NCBI GenBank assembly: GCA_023957575.1
Contig: JAMLGU010000001.1
Span: 558,001-622,000, forward strand
Origin: Chitinophagaceae bacterium
Lineage (GTDB): Bacteria; Bacteroidota; Bacteroidia; Chitinophagales; Chitinophagaceae
Direction of reading: 5' to 3'
DNA: 64,000 nt
Shown: piece by piece, positions 20,200-29,330 of the stretch
Numbering within the stretch: position 1 is the first letter of the stretch
Layout: each line of letters starts with the position of its first letter
Translations under genes and position numbers: made by a program
Notes under the pieces: generated by a model
Database searches by the model: none
What the model was told of the DNA's origin: nothing
Seen by the model: only the letters and a program-made list of their open reading frames with translations

Positions 20200-21495
20200 A
20201 TGAAGTATTATTCACTCAACAAAAAATCCCCAATTGTAAACTTCAAGGGAGCCACCATCAACGGTCAGGCGCCGGACAAGGGTTTGTATTTTCCCGAAAA
20301 ATTGCCCGAAGTTAGCAGCGCGTTGATAGAAAACATTGAAAACCTGCCAGATGCTGAAATTGCATTCAGGGTGATAGAACCTTATGTAGGTGATTGTATT
20401 CCCAATCTGGATTTATTTGATATTGTAAAGGAAACTGTTAACTTTCCTATTCCGTTGAAAAAAGTTGGAGATAATATTTCCTCTTTAGAGCTTTTTCATG
20501 GGCCAACCTTGGCATTTAAGGATGTGGGTGCCAGATTCATGAGTCGTTGCCTCGGATATTTTTTGAAAAATGAAGAACGAAAAGTAACCGTACTGGTAGC
20601 CACTTCAGGCGATACCGGCGGCGCAGTTGCAAATGGATTCTATGATGTGAAAGGCGTGAACGTCATCATCCTTTATCCGAAAGGCCGTGTGAGCCCGGTG
20701 CAGGAAAAACAACTGACTACTTTGGGAAAAAATATTATTGCGCTTGAAGTGGACGGCACTTTTGATGATTGTCAGCAAATGGTGAAACAGGCATTTATTG
20801 ATAAAGAAATTAATGAAAAAAGATTTCTCACTTCGGCAAATTCTATCAATGTGGCGAGATGGCTGCCACAACAATTTTATTACTTTTTTGCTTACAAACA
20901 ATGGAAGGAGAAAGGCAAACAACCTGTGGTATGTGTGCCCAGTGGTAATTTTGGAAATATTTGCGCAGGATTGCTGGCAAAAGTAACCGGTTTGCCTTTG
21001 GGGCATTTTATAGCAGCTTGCAATGTGAACGATATTGTTTCCGACTATCTGAAAACTGAAAAATTAGTTCCAAAAACTGCAGTAGCTACGCTGTCTAATG
21101 CAATGGACGTGGGTAATCCCAGCAATTTTGTGAGAATTATTGAATTGTTTCAAAAGGAATTTCCGGCGCTTAAAAATAATTTGTCATCATACACTATTAC
21201 AGATACCGAAACAATTGAAACAATAAAAAGGATTTATACACAATATCATTACACCTTAGACCCACATGGCGCAGTTGCCTGGTTAGCGCTTGAGCGATAT
21301 CTGGAGCAATTTCCTGATCAGAAAGGGTTTATTCTGGAGACAGCACATCCTGTAAAATTTCCGGATGCAGTAATAGAGGCTACTGGTAAGGGCGTGGAAA
21401 TACCTCCGTCTATTTCTTCTATTATGCACCGCGAAAAAGAGACAGTTGAAATAAAGCCTGATTTTGAAAGTCTGAAAGACTATTTACTGGCTTAG
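20200..21495 (+). CDS. thrC: Threonine synthase
   Basis: PLP-dependent enzyme converting O-phosphohomoserine to threonine, the last step of the pathway. It has 431 residues from the ATG at 20200, where the sequence MKYYSLNKKSPIVNFKGA matches the family start. The frame is open from 20146, but that start would overlap thrB and gives an unrelated tail. The PLP lysine motif is GPTLAFKDVGARFMSR, the phosphate-binding region is VATSGDTGGAVANGF, and the later SANSINVARWLPQQFYYFFAY block fits the fold type II synthases of the ThrC class 1 group. Last gene of the thr operon. Confidence 0.96.
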   Translation: MKYYSLNKKSPIVNFKGATINGQAPDKGLYFPEKLPEVSSALIENIENLPDAEIAFRVIEPYVGDCIPNLDLFDIVKETVNFPIPLKKVGDNISSLELFHGPTLAFKDVGARFMSRCLGYFLKNEERKVTVLVATSGDTGGAVANGFYDVKGVNVIILYPKGRVSPVQEKQLTTLGKNIIALEVDGTFDDCQQMVKQAFIDKEINEKRFLTSANSINVARWLPQQFYYFFAYKQWKEKGKQPVVCVPSGNFGNICAGLLAKVTGLPLGHFIAACNVNDIVSDYLKTEKLVPKTAVATLSNAMDVGNPSNFVRIIELFQKEFPALKNNLSSYTITDTETIETIKRIYTQYHYTLDPHGAVAWLALERYLEQFPDQKGFILETAHPVKFPDAVIEATGKGVEIPPSISSIMHREKETVEIKPDFESLKDYLLA

Positions 21496-21531
21496 ATGAA
21501 AGTCTTTCGGTTTTTGGTGTAAATTTACATC

Positions 21532-22095
21532 ATGCATGATATTGAACCTTTTTACAATTGGCAGCATATCTATGTGAGCGAAGAAGACGATCGGTCGCCT
21601 TTTTACGGTATCGAACACTCCGAATTTGAATATACCGATACGGTTTACAATTTTTACATTCACCCTCAGTGGGATTATTTTGGCAGCAAAACTTTATATA
21701 TGAAAGTTTTAATGGCAGACTATGACGAACATTATGCCATTATTGAAATGATAGGAGAGTGGAATGATGCTGTGGAGAATGATATAATGATAATAAAACG
21801 CGAAGTCCTTGAAAATTTTATGGATCAGGGGGTTTTCAAATTCATATTAATTGCAGAAAATGTACTGAATTTTCATAGTGGCGACCGAGATTATTATGAA
21901 GAGCTTCATGAAGAACTTTCGGACGAAAATGGCTGGATCGTTTGTCTCAATATGCCCGATCAAACACAATATGACTTCAGGAAAGCAAAGCTTAACCAGT
22001 TTGTAGAACTTAAAGAAATCGAAAACTGGCGGGCTTACAAACCCTATCATTTATTTAAAAGAATTGATAATGAAATATCTGCAAGACTTATATAA
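21532..22095 (+). CDS. Conserved hypothetical protein, 187 residues
   Basis: Not recognised as a named family. The product is acidic, has no signal peptide and no membrane helix, and so is probably cytoplasmic. It is rich in aromatic and acidic residues (FYNWQHIYVSEEDD; FYIHPQWDYFGSKTLYMKVL; NFHSGDRDYYEELHEEL) and ends in YKPYHLFKRIDNEISARLI. The coding quality is high along the whole length and it lies 36 bp after thrC in the same direction, so it may be co-transcribed with the thr operon, though a functional link is not suggested by content. No catalytic motif could be identified. Confidence 0.7.
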   Translation: MHDIEPFYNWQHIYVSEEDDRSPFYGIEHSEFEYTDTVYNFYIHPQWDYFGSKTLYMKVLMADYDEHYAIIEMIGEWNDAVENDIMIIKREVLENFMDQGVFKFILIAENVLNFHSGDRDYYEELHEELSDENGWIVCLNMPDQTQYDFRKAKLNQFVELKEIENWRAYKPYHLFKRIDNEISARLI

Positions 22096-22183
22096 AATAT
22101 CGTTAATGTTTATATTCAAAATCTTCGCTTGGAGTATAACGAAAAGAAAGGATTTTTTGAACATGAAATTTATCAGGTAATAT

Positions 22184-22218
22184 TTTGTTGCAGTTATTAA
22201 AAAACTGCATTACATTTG
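22184..22218 (+). promoter_or_regulatory. sdhCAB promoter with internal inverted repeat
   Basis: TTTG (22184-22187) or TTG (22188-22190) lies about 20 bp before TACATTTG (22211-22218), a good Bacteroidota promoter 31 bp ahead of sdhC. Between the two boxes is a perfect inverted repeat, TGCAGTT (22189-22195) and AACTGCA (22203-22209), with 7 bp between arms. Its position between -33 and -7 is that of a repressor operator; the binding protein is unknown. Confidence 0.55.
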
Positions 22219-22249
22219 CTTCAATTCTATCATCATTCTAACGTTTATT

Positions 22250-22924
22250 ATGAACTGGTCACATTTCTTTACATCTTCTGTTGGAAAAAAAATTATTATG
22301 GCCTGCTCCGGGCTTTTTCTGATAGCATTTCTGCTGGTACATGCCGGGTTAAATGCCTGTATCTGGGCTTTTGACGGCGGCGAAATGTTTAATAAAGCAG
22401 GACATTTTATGGGATCTACCGTTGTCATGCGGATTCTTGAAATAGGATTGTTTGTATTTTTTATAATACACATCGTTCAAGGAGTAGTGATGGAGCTTCA
22501 AAACAGAAGCAAAAGAGGCTCCAAGGGTTATGCCGTTGCTTTGGGAAACCGAGGCAGCAAGTGGTATAGCCGCAGCATGGCTATTCTCGGTCTTCTTATA
22601 TTACTATTTCTCATTGTACATTTAGGACATTTCTGGATTCCCAATCGCAGCAATCAGGGGTGGCTTCTGGGCGAAGAAATAAACCTGTTCGAAAAAATGA
22701 AGGAAGTGTTTAGTAATCCAGTTTGGGTTATATTATATACTGTAGGCGTGATTGCTTTGTTTTATCATTTGTCTCATGGCTTCCAAAGCGCCTTTCGTAC
22801 ACTCGGATTGACTAATCATAAATATATTAATATCATACAAACAGTAGGTTTAGTATATAATGTCGTAATTTGTCTTGCATTTATTATGATGCCCATTAGT
22901 TTTTATTTTGGTTGGGTTCAATAA
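22250..22924 (+). CDS. sdhC: Succinate dehydrogenase/fumarate reductase cytochrome b subunit
   Basis: Membrane anchor of complex II (b558 type, one polypeptide carrying five helices and two hemes in related enzymes), 224 residues. Hydrophobic helices are visible at about residues 15-38, 58-80, 105-128, 158-180 and 195-218. Histidines expected to ligate heme occur within them (LLVHAGLNA; FIIHIVQG; LIVHLGHFW; LFYHLSHGFQSAFRTLG). The single anchor subunit and the order C-A-B are typical of the Bacteroidota and epsilon-type complex II that uses menaquinone. A promoter with an inverted repeat lies directly upstream. Confidence 0.93.
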   Translation: MNWSHFFTSSVGKKIIMACSGLFLIAFLLVHAGLNACIWAFDGGEMFNKAGHFMGSTVVMRILEIGLFVFFIIHIVQGVVMELQNRSKRGSKGYAVALGNRGSKWYSRSMAILGLLILLFLIVHLGHFWIPNRSNQGWLLGEEINLFEKMKEVFSNPVWVILYTVGVIALFYHLSHGFQSAFRTLGLTNHKYINIIQTVGLVYNVVICLAFIMMPISFYFGWVQ

Positions 22925-22991
22925 ACATATCAACTGTTTTAAACTTAAAACTTCAGAACCTTTATCTTCAAACCAGAAACTTTTTTAAAAT

Positions 22992-24968
22992 ATGTTAGAC
23001 GCAAAAATACCTGCCGGAAAATTAGAGGAAAAATGGAATAATTATAAAGGCCATTGCAAATTGGTTAATCCTGCCAATAAACGTAAGTTGGAAATAATAG
23101 TTGTGGGTACAGGTCTGGCTGGGGCTTCTGCAGCAGCCACACTTGGCGAGCTGGGTTACAAAGTGAAAGCCTTTTGTTTTCAGGATTCGGCAAGGCGTGC
23201 GCACTCTATTGCGGCACAAGGCGGTATCAATGCTGCCAAAAACTATCAAAATGATGGTGATTCCGTTTTTCGTTTGTTTTACGATACGATCAAGGGTGGC
23301 GACTATCGTGCAAGAGAGGCCAATGTGCACCGTCTGGCAGAAGTGAGTGTAAATATTATTGACCAATGTGTGGCACAGGGTGTACCTTTTGCCCGGGAGT
23401 ATGGCGGTTTGTTGAACAATCGCTCATTTGGCGGAACCCAGGTGAAGCGCACCTTCTATGCTGCCGGACAAACAGGGCAGCAATTACTCATAGGCGCTTA
23501 TCAGGCTATGGAGCGGCAGGTTGCCTTGGGAAATGTAGAAATGTTCAGTCGTCATGAAATGCTGGATGTGGTAGTGATTGATGGTAAGGCAAGAGGAATT
23601 ATTGCCAGAGATTTGGTCTCCGGCAAACTTGAAAGATATTTTGGCCATGCGGTTGTGCTTTGTACCGGAGGTTATGGTAATGTTTTCTATCTCTCCACCA
23701 ATGCAATGGGCAGCAATGCCACAGCAGTATGGAAAGCCCACAAAAAAGGCGCTTTCTTTGGCAATCCTTGTATGACACAAATACACCCTACCTGCATTCC
23801 GGTTTCGGGAGATCATCAAAGCAAGCTCACACTAATGTCTGAGTCTTTGCGAAATGATGGCCGTATTTGGGTACCTAAGAAAAAAGAAGAAACGCGTAGG
23901 GCTAATGATATTCCGGAAGAAGAAAGAGATTATTATCTTGAAAGAAGATATCCTGCATTTGGCAACCTCGTTCCGCGTGATGTGGCTTCGCGGGCTGCTA
24001 AAGAAAGATGCGATGCCGGCTATGGTGTAGGAACTACCAAGCAGGCGGTATATCTGGATTTTAAATATAATTTGATAAACAAATACGGCAGAACCGAAGC
24101 CAGCAAGCAAGGTATTCATAACCCCGATCAGGAAACATTAATAAGGTTGGGAAAAGAAGTAGTGAAAGAAGAATATGGCAACCTGTTTGACATGTATGAG
24201 AAAATAACCGGCGAAAACCCTTATGAAGTGCCCATGCGCATTTACCCTGCAGTACACTACACAATGGGTGGTTTGTGGGTTGACTATGAGCTGATGACCA
24301 GTGTGAAAGGATTGTATTGTCTGGGCGAAGCCAACTTTAGCGACCACGGCGCCAATCGTTTGGGCGCATCAGCGCTGATGCAGGGTTTGGCTGACGGATA
24401 TTTTGTAATTCCTTACACCATTGGTAATTATCTGGCTGATGAAATAGCCGTGAAGCCTATCCCGACTACACATGAAGCATTTGAAGCGGCTGAAGCGCAT
24501 GTAAGCGAAAGAATTAATACGCTGATGAACATTCAGGGAACCGAGTCGGTAGAAAGTTTCCATAAACGTTTGGGAAAAATCATGTGGGAAAAATGCGGAA
24601 TGGCTCGTAATGAAAAAGGACTGAAAGAAGCCATAGTTGAAATAAGGGCTTTGAGAGAAGAGTTTTGGAAAAATGTAAGAGTGCCGGGAGAAATCAATGA
24701 AATGAATCCCGAGTTGGATAAGGCAAACAGAGTAGCAGATTTTCTGGAGTTGGGCGAGTTGATGTGTATGGATGCCTTGGACAGAAGAGAGAGCTGCGGC
24801 GGTCACTTCCGCGAAGAAAGCCAGACTGAAGAAGGCGAAGCGCTAAGGCATGATGATGAATTTATGTATGTTTCGGTATGGAACTACAAGGGTGATGAAA
24901 GCTGGGAAATGTTGAAGGAGCCATTGAATTATGAAGTAATTCAGCCTACTCAAAGAAACTATAAATAG
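22992..24968 (+). CDS. sdhA: Succinate dehydrogenase/fumarate reductase flavoprotein subunit
   Basis: Catalytic subunit of complex II; carries covalently bound FAD and interconverts succinate and fumarate. The 658 residues fit the long form found with b558 anchors. The dinucleotide motif [19 protein letters not shown] is near residue 38, the FAD-linking His region is [19 protein letters not shown], and the substrate-site blocks include [18 protein letters not shown] and [13 protein letters not shown]. The C-terminal region with [13 protein letters not shown] is also typical. Translated between sdhC and sdhB in one operon. Confidence 0.97.
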   Translation: MLDAKIPAGKLEEKWNNYKGHCKLVNPANKRKLEIIVVGTGLAGASAAATLGELGYKVKAFCFQDSARRAHSIAAQGGINAAKNYQNDGDSVFRLFYDTIKGGDYRAREANVHRLAEVSVNIIDQCVAQGVPFAREYGGLLNNRSFGGTQVKRTFYAAGQTGQQLLIGAYQAMERQVALGNVEMFSRHEMLDVVVIDGKARGIIARDLVSGKLERYFGHAVVLCTGGYGNVFYLSTNAMGSNATAVWKAHKKGAFFGNPCMTQIHPTCIPVSGDHQSKLTLMSESLRNDGRIWVPKKKEETRRANDIPEEERDYYLERRYPAFGNLVPRDVASRAAKERCDAGYGVGTTKQAVYLDFKYNLINKYGRTEASKQGIHNPDQETLIRLGKEVVKEEYGNLFDMYEKITGENPYEVPMRIYPAVHYTMGGLWVDYELMTSVKGLYCLGEANFSDHGANRLGASALMQGLADGYFVIPYTIGNYLADEIAVKPIPTTHEAFEAAEAHVSERINTLMNIQGTESVESFHKRLGKIMWEKCGMARNEKGLKEAIVEIRALREEFWKNVRVPGEINEMNPELDKANRVADFLELGELMCMDALDRRESCGGHFREESQTEEGEALRHDDEFMYVSVWNYKGDESWEMLKEPLNYEVIQPTQRNYK

Positions 24969-25055
24969 TACAATTATTATTGTTTTTAACAAGGGAATAA
25001 CATAAAACATTAATTGTCAGATTTTTGAATTTGGTAATTAGCAAATTGACAAAAT

Positions 25056-25820
25056 ATGGAGCATTACAATATGAACCTTACCTTAAAGGTTTGGAAACAA
25101 AAGAACAGCCAGAGTGCCGGAAGGTTTGAAACTTATCAGGTTAAGGATGTTTCTTCGGAAATGTCTTTTCTGGAAATGTTTGATGTTTTGAACGAGCAGT
25201 TGATTCATGAAGGAAAAGAACCGATTGCTTTTGACCACGATTGCCGTGAAGGTATTTGCGGTACCTGTTCTATGTATATCAACGGAAGACCTCACGGCCC
25301 CTGGCACGGCACCACTACCTGCCAGTTGCACATGCGCGCTTTTAAAGATGGTGATACCATTGTGGTAGAACCCTGGCGTGCAAAGGCTTTCCCTGTAATT
25401 AAAGACCTGATGGTTGATCGCAGTGCATTTGACCGTATTATTCAGGCCGGAGGTTATATTTCGGTAAACACCGGTGTAACCATCGACGGGAACGCAATTC
25501 CTGTAAACAGAGATAACGCCGAAAAATCATTTGCGGCGGCAGCTTGTATAGGTTGCGGCGCATGCGTGGCAGCCTGTAAAAACTCTTCAGCAATGTTGTT
25601 CCTTTCGGCTAAGGTATCACATCTGGCATTATTGCCTCAGGGAGAAATAGAAAGAAAAAAGCGCGCTTTGGATATGGTAGCCCAAATGGATAAAGAAGGA
25701 TTTGGCTCCTGCACCAATACCGGCGCATGTGAAGCAGTATGCCCCAAAGAAATTGAGATTACAAATATTGCCCGGCTTAACAGGGAATATTTGTCGGCAG
25801 GACTGTCTGCTGATAAATAA
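25056..25820 (+). CDS. sdhB: Succinate dehydrogenase/fumarate reductase iron-sulfur subunit
   Basis: Electron-transfer subunit of complex II between the flavoprotein and the cytochrome b anchor, 254 residues (an in-frame ATG at 25071 would be five residues shorter). The N-terminal plant-type ferredoxin fold supplies the [2Fe-2S] cysteines in [16 protein letters not shown] plus TTCQLH. The C-terminal helical domain supplies the [4Fe-4S] and [3Fe-4S] ligands in [13 protein letters not shown] and [15 protein letters not shown]. Last gene of sdhCAB, followed by a strong terminator 32 bp after the stop. Confidence 0.97.
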   Translation: MEHYNMNLTLKVWKQKNSQSAGRFETYQVKDVSSEMSFLEMFDVLNEQLIHEGKEPIAFDHDCREGICGTCSMYINGRPHGPWHGTTTCQLHMRAFKDGDTIVVEPWRAKAFPVIKDLMVDRSAFDRIIQAGGYISVNTGVTIDGNAIPVNRDNAEKSFAAAACIGCGACVAACKNSSAMLFLSAKVSHLALLPQGEIERKKRALDMVAQMDKEGFGSCTNTGACEAVCPKEIEITNIARLNREYLSAGLSADK

Positions 25821-25852
25821 TAGCCACCAAAAGCGGTAAATATAATTTCCAT

Positions 25853-25886
25853 AAACCTCCTTTGATTTTCGTAAAGGAGGTTTTTT
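25853..25886 (+). terminator. Rho-independent terminator of sdhCAB
   Basis: AAACCTCCTTT (25853-25863) pairs with AAAGGAGGTTT (25873-25883), an 11-bp stem around a 9-nt loop, continuing into TTTTTT. It closes the sdh operon. Confidence 0.9.
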
Positions 25887-25926
25887 ATTCATTTTCATCA
25901 ATATTTGCTTTCTTAGATAGTATAAA

Positions 25927-26700
25927 ATGGAGTACGCAATTATATCAGTGCCGGCCGCACCCGTCAGACGAAAACCTTCTCACAGAAAAGAAATGACCAA
26001 TCAGCTATTGTTTGGCGATGCCGTCAGAATTTTAAAGAGAAAGGGTAAAAGGTGGGTAAAGGTTGAAAGTCTTTATGATGGTTACAAAGGATGGGTAACC
26101 AATCATTTGATTACAATTGTTAAAAGGAAGAAGGCCTTACAACCATCAATTTGTTTGACCGGAGAAATAATAAACACCATAAACTTTAATGGCTCCATTA
26201 TGCATGTCCCATTGGGGGCATGTTTGCCGAACTTTGAAAATAATGTGGGTGAGATAGGAAGTCTTAAGTATGAATATTCGGGCAAAAAGATTTGTGTTTC
26301 AGATCAAAATATTTCTAAGGGAGAACTTGTTGAAAAATATTCTAAACAATGGCTGAATGTGCCTTACTTATGGGGTGGCAAAACGATTCTGGGTGTGGAT
26401 TGCAGCGGTTTTGCACAAATGGTTTTTAAGATGGTGGGCGTAGCTGTGTTAAGGGATGCATGGCAACAGGCAGAGCAGGGAAAGCTTGTGCCAAATCTTG
26501 TTGAAGCACAACGGGGCGATTTGGCTTTTTTTGATGACAAAGATGAAATTGTGCATGTGGGTATTCTCTTGGGCGATGATAAAATCATTCACGCTGCAGG
26601 AAAGGTGCGAATTGATACAATAACCGAAAAAGGGATTATAAACTCAGATACCGGAAAACAAACCCATCAGCTAAAAATCATCAAACGATATTATTTCTGA
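25927..26700 (+). CDS. NlpC/P60 (C40) peptidase with SH3-type domain
   Basis: Cell-wall peptidase, 257 residues. The N-terminal half has bacterial SH3-like modules (VPAAPVRRKPSHRKEMTNQLLFGD; GKRWVKVESLYDGYKGWV) that usually bind peptidoglycan. The C-terminal NlpC/P60 domain has the catalytic Cys in TILGVDCSGFAQMVFK, a His in DEIVHVGILLGD and a third polar residue in DKIIHAAGKVRID. The WGG before the Cys motif is also characteristic. No signal peptide is evident, as in several Bacteroidota members. Family enzymes cleave gamma-D-Glu to diamino-acid bonds in stem peptides; its exact substrate is not shown. The last 30 bp overlap the convergent next gene. Confidence 0.9.
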   Translation: MEYAIISVPAAPVRRKPSHRKEMTNQLLFGDAVRILKRKGKRWVKVESLYDGYKGWVTNHLITIVKRKKALQPSICLTGEIINTINFNGSIMHVPLGACLPNFENNVGEIGSLKYEYSGKKICVSDQNISKGELVEKYSKQWLNVPYLWGGKTILGVDCSGFAQMVFKMVGVAVLRDAWQQAEQGKLVPNLVEAQRGDLAFFDDKDEIVHVGILLGDDKIIHAAGKVRIDTITEKGIINSDTGKQTHQLKIIKRYYF

Positions 26701-27345
26701 GCGTATCTTTTCTTCTTTATTATAACCAAAAGGAATTGCCCTGTTTTTTTCAACCTTCATTCTTATTAAGAGGGTAAGCAGCAATTGTTTGGATTGTGAT
26801 AATGTTTGCCAGCCCAATGTTGCTATTGGTATGGGAGAGAGCGAAAAGCCGGTATAATCATTGACAACTCCATCCTCAATATTTTGTACTCCTTTAAGTG
26901 TAGTGGAATTTGTCCTTTTGAAATCTTTTCTTAATTTTTTATCAAGTTTTTTAAACTCGGAGACAATCAGTCTTCTGTATTCGGGATTGTCATCTGTGTA
27001 TGCAATTATCTGATAACCCATGAATGGGAGGGCGTAGGTACTGTCTGCATCTTCAATTATCTGTTCGTTTTCGGCTAAGATGGCTTCCACCCTTTTTGCT
27101 TTAAAAACGAAGGGGTTAAAGACTTTATAAATCCCTTTGGCAAAAAAAAGGGAAGTATCGGTTTGAAGTTTAATCTGTTTATTCAACAAATCAGGGTCTT
27201 CTACAAATGCCTTGGTGAAGGCGGAAAAATTGCCTTCCAATGGGTTTACTCTGAAGTATTCCTTAACAAGATTTGCAAATCGCTTTTGACCAAAACCTGT
27301 TGATGTCAAAAGCATGCATATTATAAGGGTACAAAATCTTTTCAT
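26671..27345 (-). CDS. Secreted hypothetical protein, 224 residues
   Basis: Not recognised as a named family. The N-terminus is a signal peptide (RFCTLIICMLLTSTGFGQ, likely cleaved after Gly or Gln), so the product enters the periplasm or is secreted. The mature part is helical and basic, with the features YFRVNPLEGNFSAFTKAFVED, ALPFMGYQIIAYTDDNPEYRR and SLSPIPIATLGWQTLSQSK. No cysteine pair, metal motif or membrane helix is seen in the mature part. The 3' end overlaps the NlpC/P60 gene by 30 bp on the opposite strand, and ppa lies 41 bp upstream, so it may share the minus-strand transcript. Confidence 0.7.
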   Translation of the reverse strand: MKRFCTLIICMLLTSTGFGQKRFANLVKEYFRVNPLEGNFSAFTKAFVEDPDLLNKQIKLQTDTSLFFAKGIYKVFNPFVFKAKRVEAILAENEQIIEDADSTYALPFMGYQIIAYTDDNPEYRRLIVSEFKKLDKKLRKDFKRTNSTTLKGVQNIEDGVVNDYTGFSLSPIPIATLGWQTLSQSKQLLLTLLIRMKVEKNRAIPFGYNKEEKIRSEIISFDDF

Positions 27346-27386
27346 CTTAAGTTTTCCTAAGATAAAAGTAAGCAGTAAAATACTAA

Positions 27387-27929
27387 TTAATTATTAAAAT
27401 TTTCTTTATAATTGTCAATAGCTTCTTTGATGATGGTGAGCGCCGTTTCTCTGTCCTGAAAAGTATCAATTTCTACCTTTTTGCTTTCCAATACTTTGTA
27501 TTGCTCAAAGAAGTTGCGCAACTCCAGTAAAAAATGCTGCGGGAGTTCATCAATATTGTCAAAATGATTCACCGACGGGTCATCCTGAGCCACAGCAATG
27601 ATTTTATCATCATATTCTCCACTGTCAATCATCTGCATGTTACCGATAACCTTAGCACGAACAAGGCATAATGAGCGGATTGTTTGTGAGCACAGCACTA
27701 ATATATCCAAAGGGTCGCGATCCTGACCTAAGGTTTGGGGAATAAACCCATAGTTTACAGGGTAATGAAACGAGGAATAAATAATTCTGTCTAATTTCAA
27801 TAAACCCGTTTGTTTGTCTATTTCATATTTTGCTCTCGAACCTTCTGGTATTTCAATAATCGTATTAACAATTTCGGGGGCGTTTGGCCCGTAACTTACG
27901 CCATGCCAGGGGTGATGTACTTTTAACAT
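27387..27929 (-). CDS. ppa: Inorganic pyrophosphatase
   Basis: Soluble family I pyrophosphatase that hydrolyses PPi and pulls biosynthetic reactions forward. The 180 residues from ATG 27929 (MLKVHHPWHGVSYG) fit the family; the open frame continues 13 codons upstream but that extension is not conserved-looking. Signatures are EIPEGSRAKYEIDKQTGLL (substrate and Lys contacts), YPVNYGFIPQTLGQDRDPLD with the metal-binding DxDPxD motif, and DDKIIAVAQDDP. Cytoplasmic and Mg-dependent by family knowledge. Transcribed with or near the secreted hypothetical downstream. Confidence 0.95.
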   Translation of the reverse strand: MLKVHHPWHGVSYGPNAPEIVNTIIEIPEGSRAKYEIDKQTGLLKLDRIIYSSFHYPVNYGFIPQTLGQDRDPLDILVLCSQTIRSLCLVRAKVIGNMQMIDSGEYDDKIIAVAQDDPSVNHFDNIDELPQHFLLELRNFFEQYKVLESKKVEIDTFQDRETALTIIKEAIDNYKENFNN

Positions 27930-28048
27930 AATTGCTTGTTTGTGCGAGCTTAAGGCAAAACTGCTCAACGAAAAATTTTGTACAAAAATAGACGAAATTG
28001 TTGAAAATATGAGTATGAAAATATTTGAGGTTGTTTTTTATGAGCTAT

Positions 28049-28486
28049 TTATTTGGTGAGCGCTGCGTCTTGTTGGTCATGGTCGAACAAATATTTAAAG
28101 TCCACTAACCATTTGCCACCAATTTTCACTATTTTAAGGGTGTCTGTATTATCCTTGTGAAAAGAGTTGGAATAGATAATGATACTGGTAGAGTCATTAA
28201 TCAACTTTCGGTTGTGGATGTTTACAGAGGCATCCCACAGCCCTTGTTTTTCATCTGTTGGGAGCCGCACCCTCGATACGGCATCCAGTTGCTGGTCGTT
28301 CACAGAGTCGTGCAGCATAAACTTGCCGGCTTTGTCAAAATCGCCTTTTAAAGCGGCTTGCACAAAACTGATGGCAGTACTCAAATCGTCCTCATCATTT
28401 TCAGATGCGGAAGCGCTCGTGTCGTTGCCACTGTTGCACGCCAATAATGAAAAAAGCAGGAATGATAAGTAAAAATATCCTTTCAT
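28049..28486 (-). CDS. Small lipoprotein, DUF4878-like
   Basis: 145-residue predicted lipoprotein: signal peptide KGYFYLSFLLFSLLAC with the lipid Cys at residue 17. The mature domain has the layout of NTF2-like/DUF4878 proteins: a helix with TAISFVQAALKGDFDKAGKF, then strands NIHNRKLINDSTSIIIYSNSF and a final TLKIVKIGGKWLVDFKYLF. It lies directly downstream of a longer paralogue-like DUF4878 lipoprotein (28517-29113) in the same orientation, suggesting tandem duplication and divergence. Function unknown; NTF2-like folds are common in envelope lipoproteins. Confidence 0.7.
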   Translation of the reverse strand: MKGYFYLSFLLFSLLACNSGNDTSASASENDEDDLSTAISFVQAALKGDFDKAGKFMLHDSVNDQQLDAVSRVRLPTDEKQGLWDASVNIHNRKLINDSTSIIIYSNSFHKDNTDTLKIVKIGGKWLVDFKYLFDHDQQDAALTK

Positions 28487-28516
28487 CCCTGCAAATTACA
28501 AACTTTATAAGAGATT

Positions 28517-29113
28517 TTATTCGGTTTTTAATTTTTCCAAACCTTTTTGAATTTCTTCTAACTTTTTGGGGTCAATATTCTTCAATACACTATCTGCAAC
28601 TTCCAAAGAGTGTTTTAATTCATCCGTGTTCAAAAATTCTGAATCTCCGGGATGTGGATTGTTCAGGTCAATTCCTTCTACTTTGTTAATTTGGCTTTTC
28701 CCCATCTTCATCAGTGCAGACATGCTGAAATCCACTTTCCAGCGCCCGTCTTCTTTCACAAGTGTAAATTCTGCAGCTTCTTTGCCTGCTGCCTTATTGG
28801 TTACCATTACAAAGGCTTTATCTCCCTCTATCCTGGCTTTGCCTATTTCAACATTTTGAAATTCTTTTACGGGATCGTTCTCTTTATTGGCATCTTTCAT
28901 TGTTTCAGCAAGATCCATACCTTTTTTTACCATATCCAGTGTGGTTTTGCTGTCTTTGGTTGCCAGTTTGGATGCGCCGTCAATATCTTTTTTGGCCATC
29001 AGTTCAAAAAATGATTTCAAAACTGTATTTGGATCATTGCTATCGGCAGCGCCACAACCTGCCATAAAAACGAATATTGTGCCAGCCATCAGTAGTACGG
29101 AGATTTTCTTCAT
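28517..29113 (-). CDS. DUF4878-like lipoprotein, 198 residues
   Basis: Predicted lipoprotein with signal peptide KKISVLLMAGTIFVFMAGC (lipid Cys20). The domain that follows resembles DUF4878: NTVLKSFFELMAKKDIDGASKLATKDSKTTL, then VEIGKARIEGDKAFVMVTNK and FTLVKEDGRWKVDFSM. The C-terminal third is an amphipathic helical extension (SLEVADSVLKNIDPKKLEEIQKGLEKLK). The shorter lipoprotein immediately downstream shares the KEDGRWKVDF-like ending, so the two are likely related. Function unknown; no catalytic residues recognised. Confidence 0.75.
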   Translation of the reverse strand: MKKISVLLMAGTIFVFMAGCGAADSNDPNTVLKSFFELMAKKDIDGASKLATKDSKTTLDMVKKGMDLAETMKDANKENDPVKEFQNVEIGKARIEGDKAFVMVTNKAAGKEAAEFTLVKEDGRWKVDFSMSALMKMGKSQINKVEGIDLNNPHPGDSEFLNTDELKHSLEVADSVLKNIDPKKLEEIQKGLEKLKTE

Positions 29114-29330
29114 GATTTGTTTATTTTAATAATAAGTACGAATTAAATACAGTTTTTGTATATGACAAAATAATATTTTGCTAAAACACCAACGCATGAC
29201 TTTTTTAAGCTGATAAATTTTGTCAAAACTCCATTTTTTGATAGAATTAAATTGCCTTTCATCATTTATTTTTTCATTTTTATTGTAACCGATTGATTAA
29301 TGATTAATTTAGCCTTTAATTTTTGCCAGA

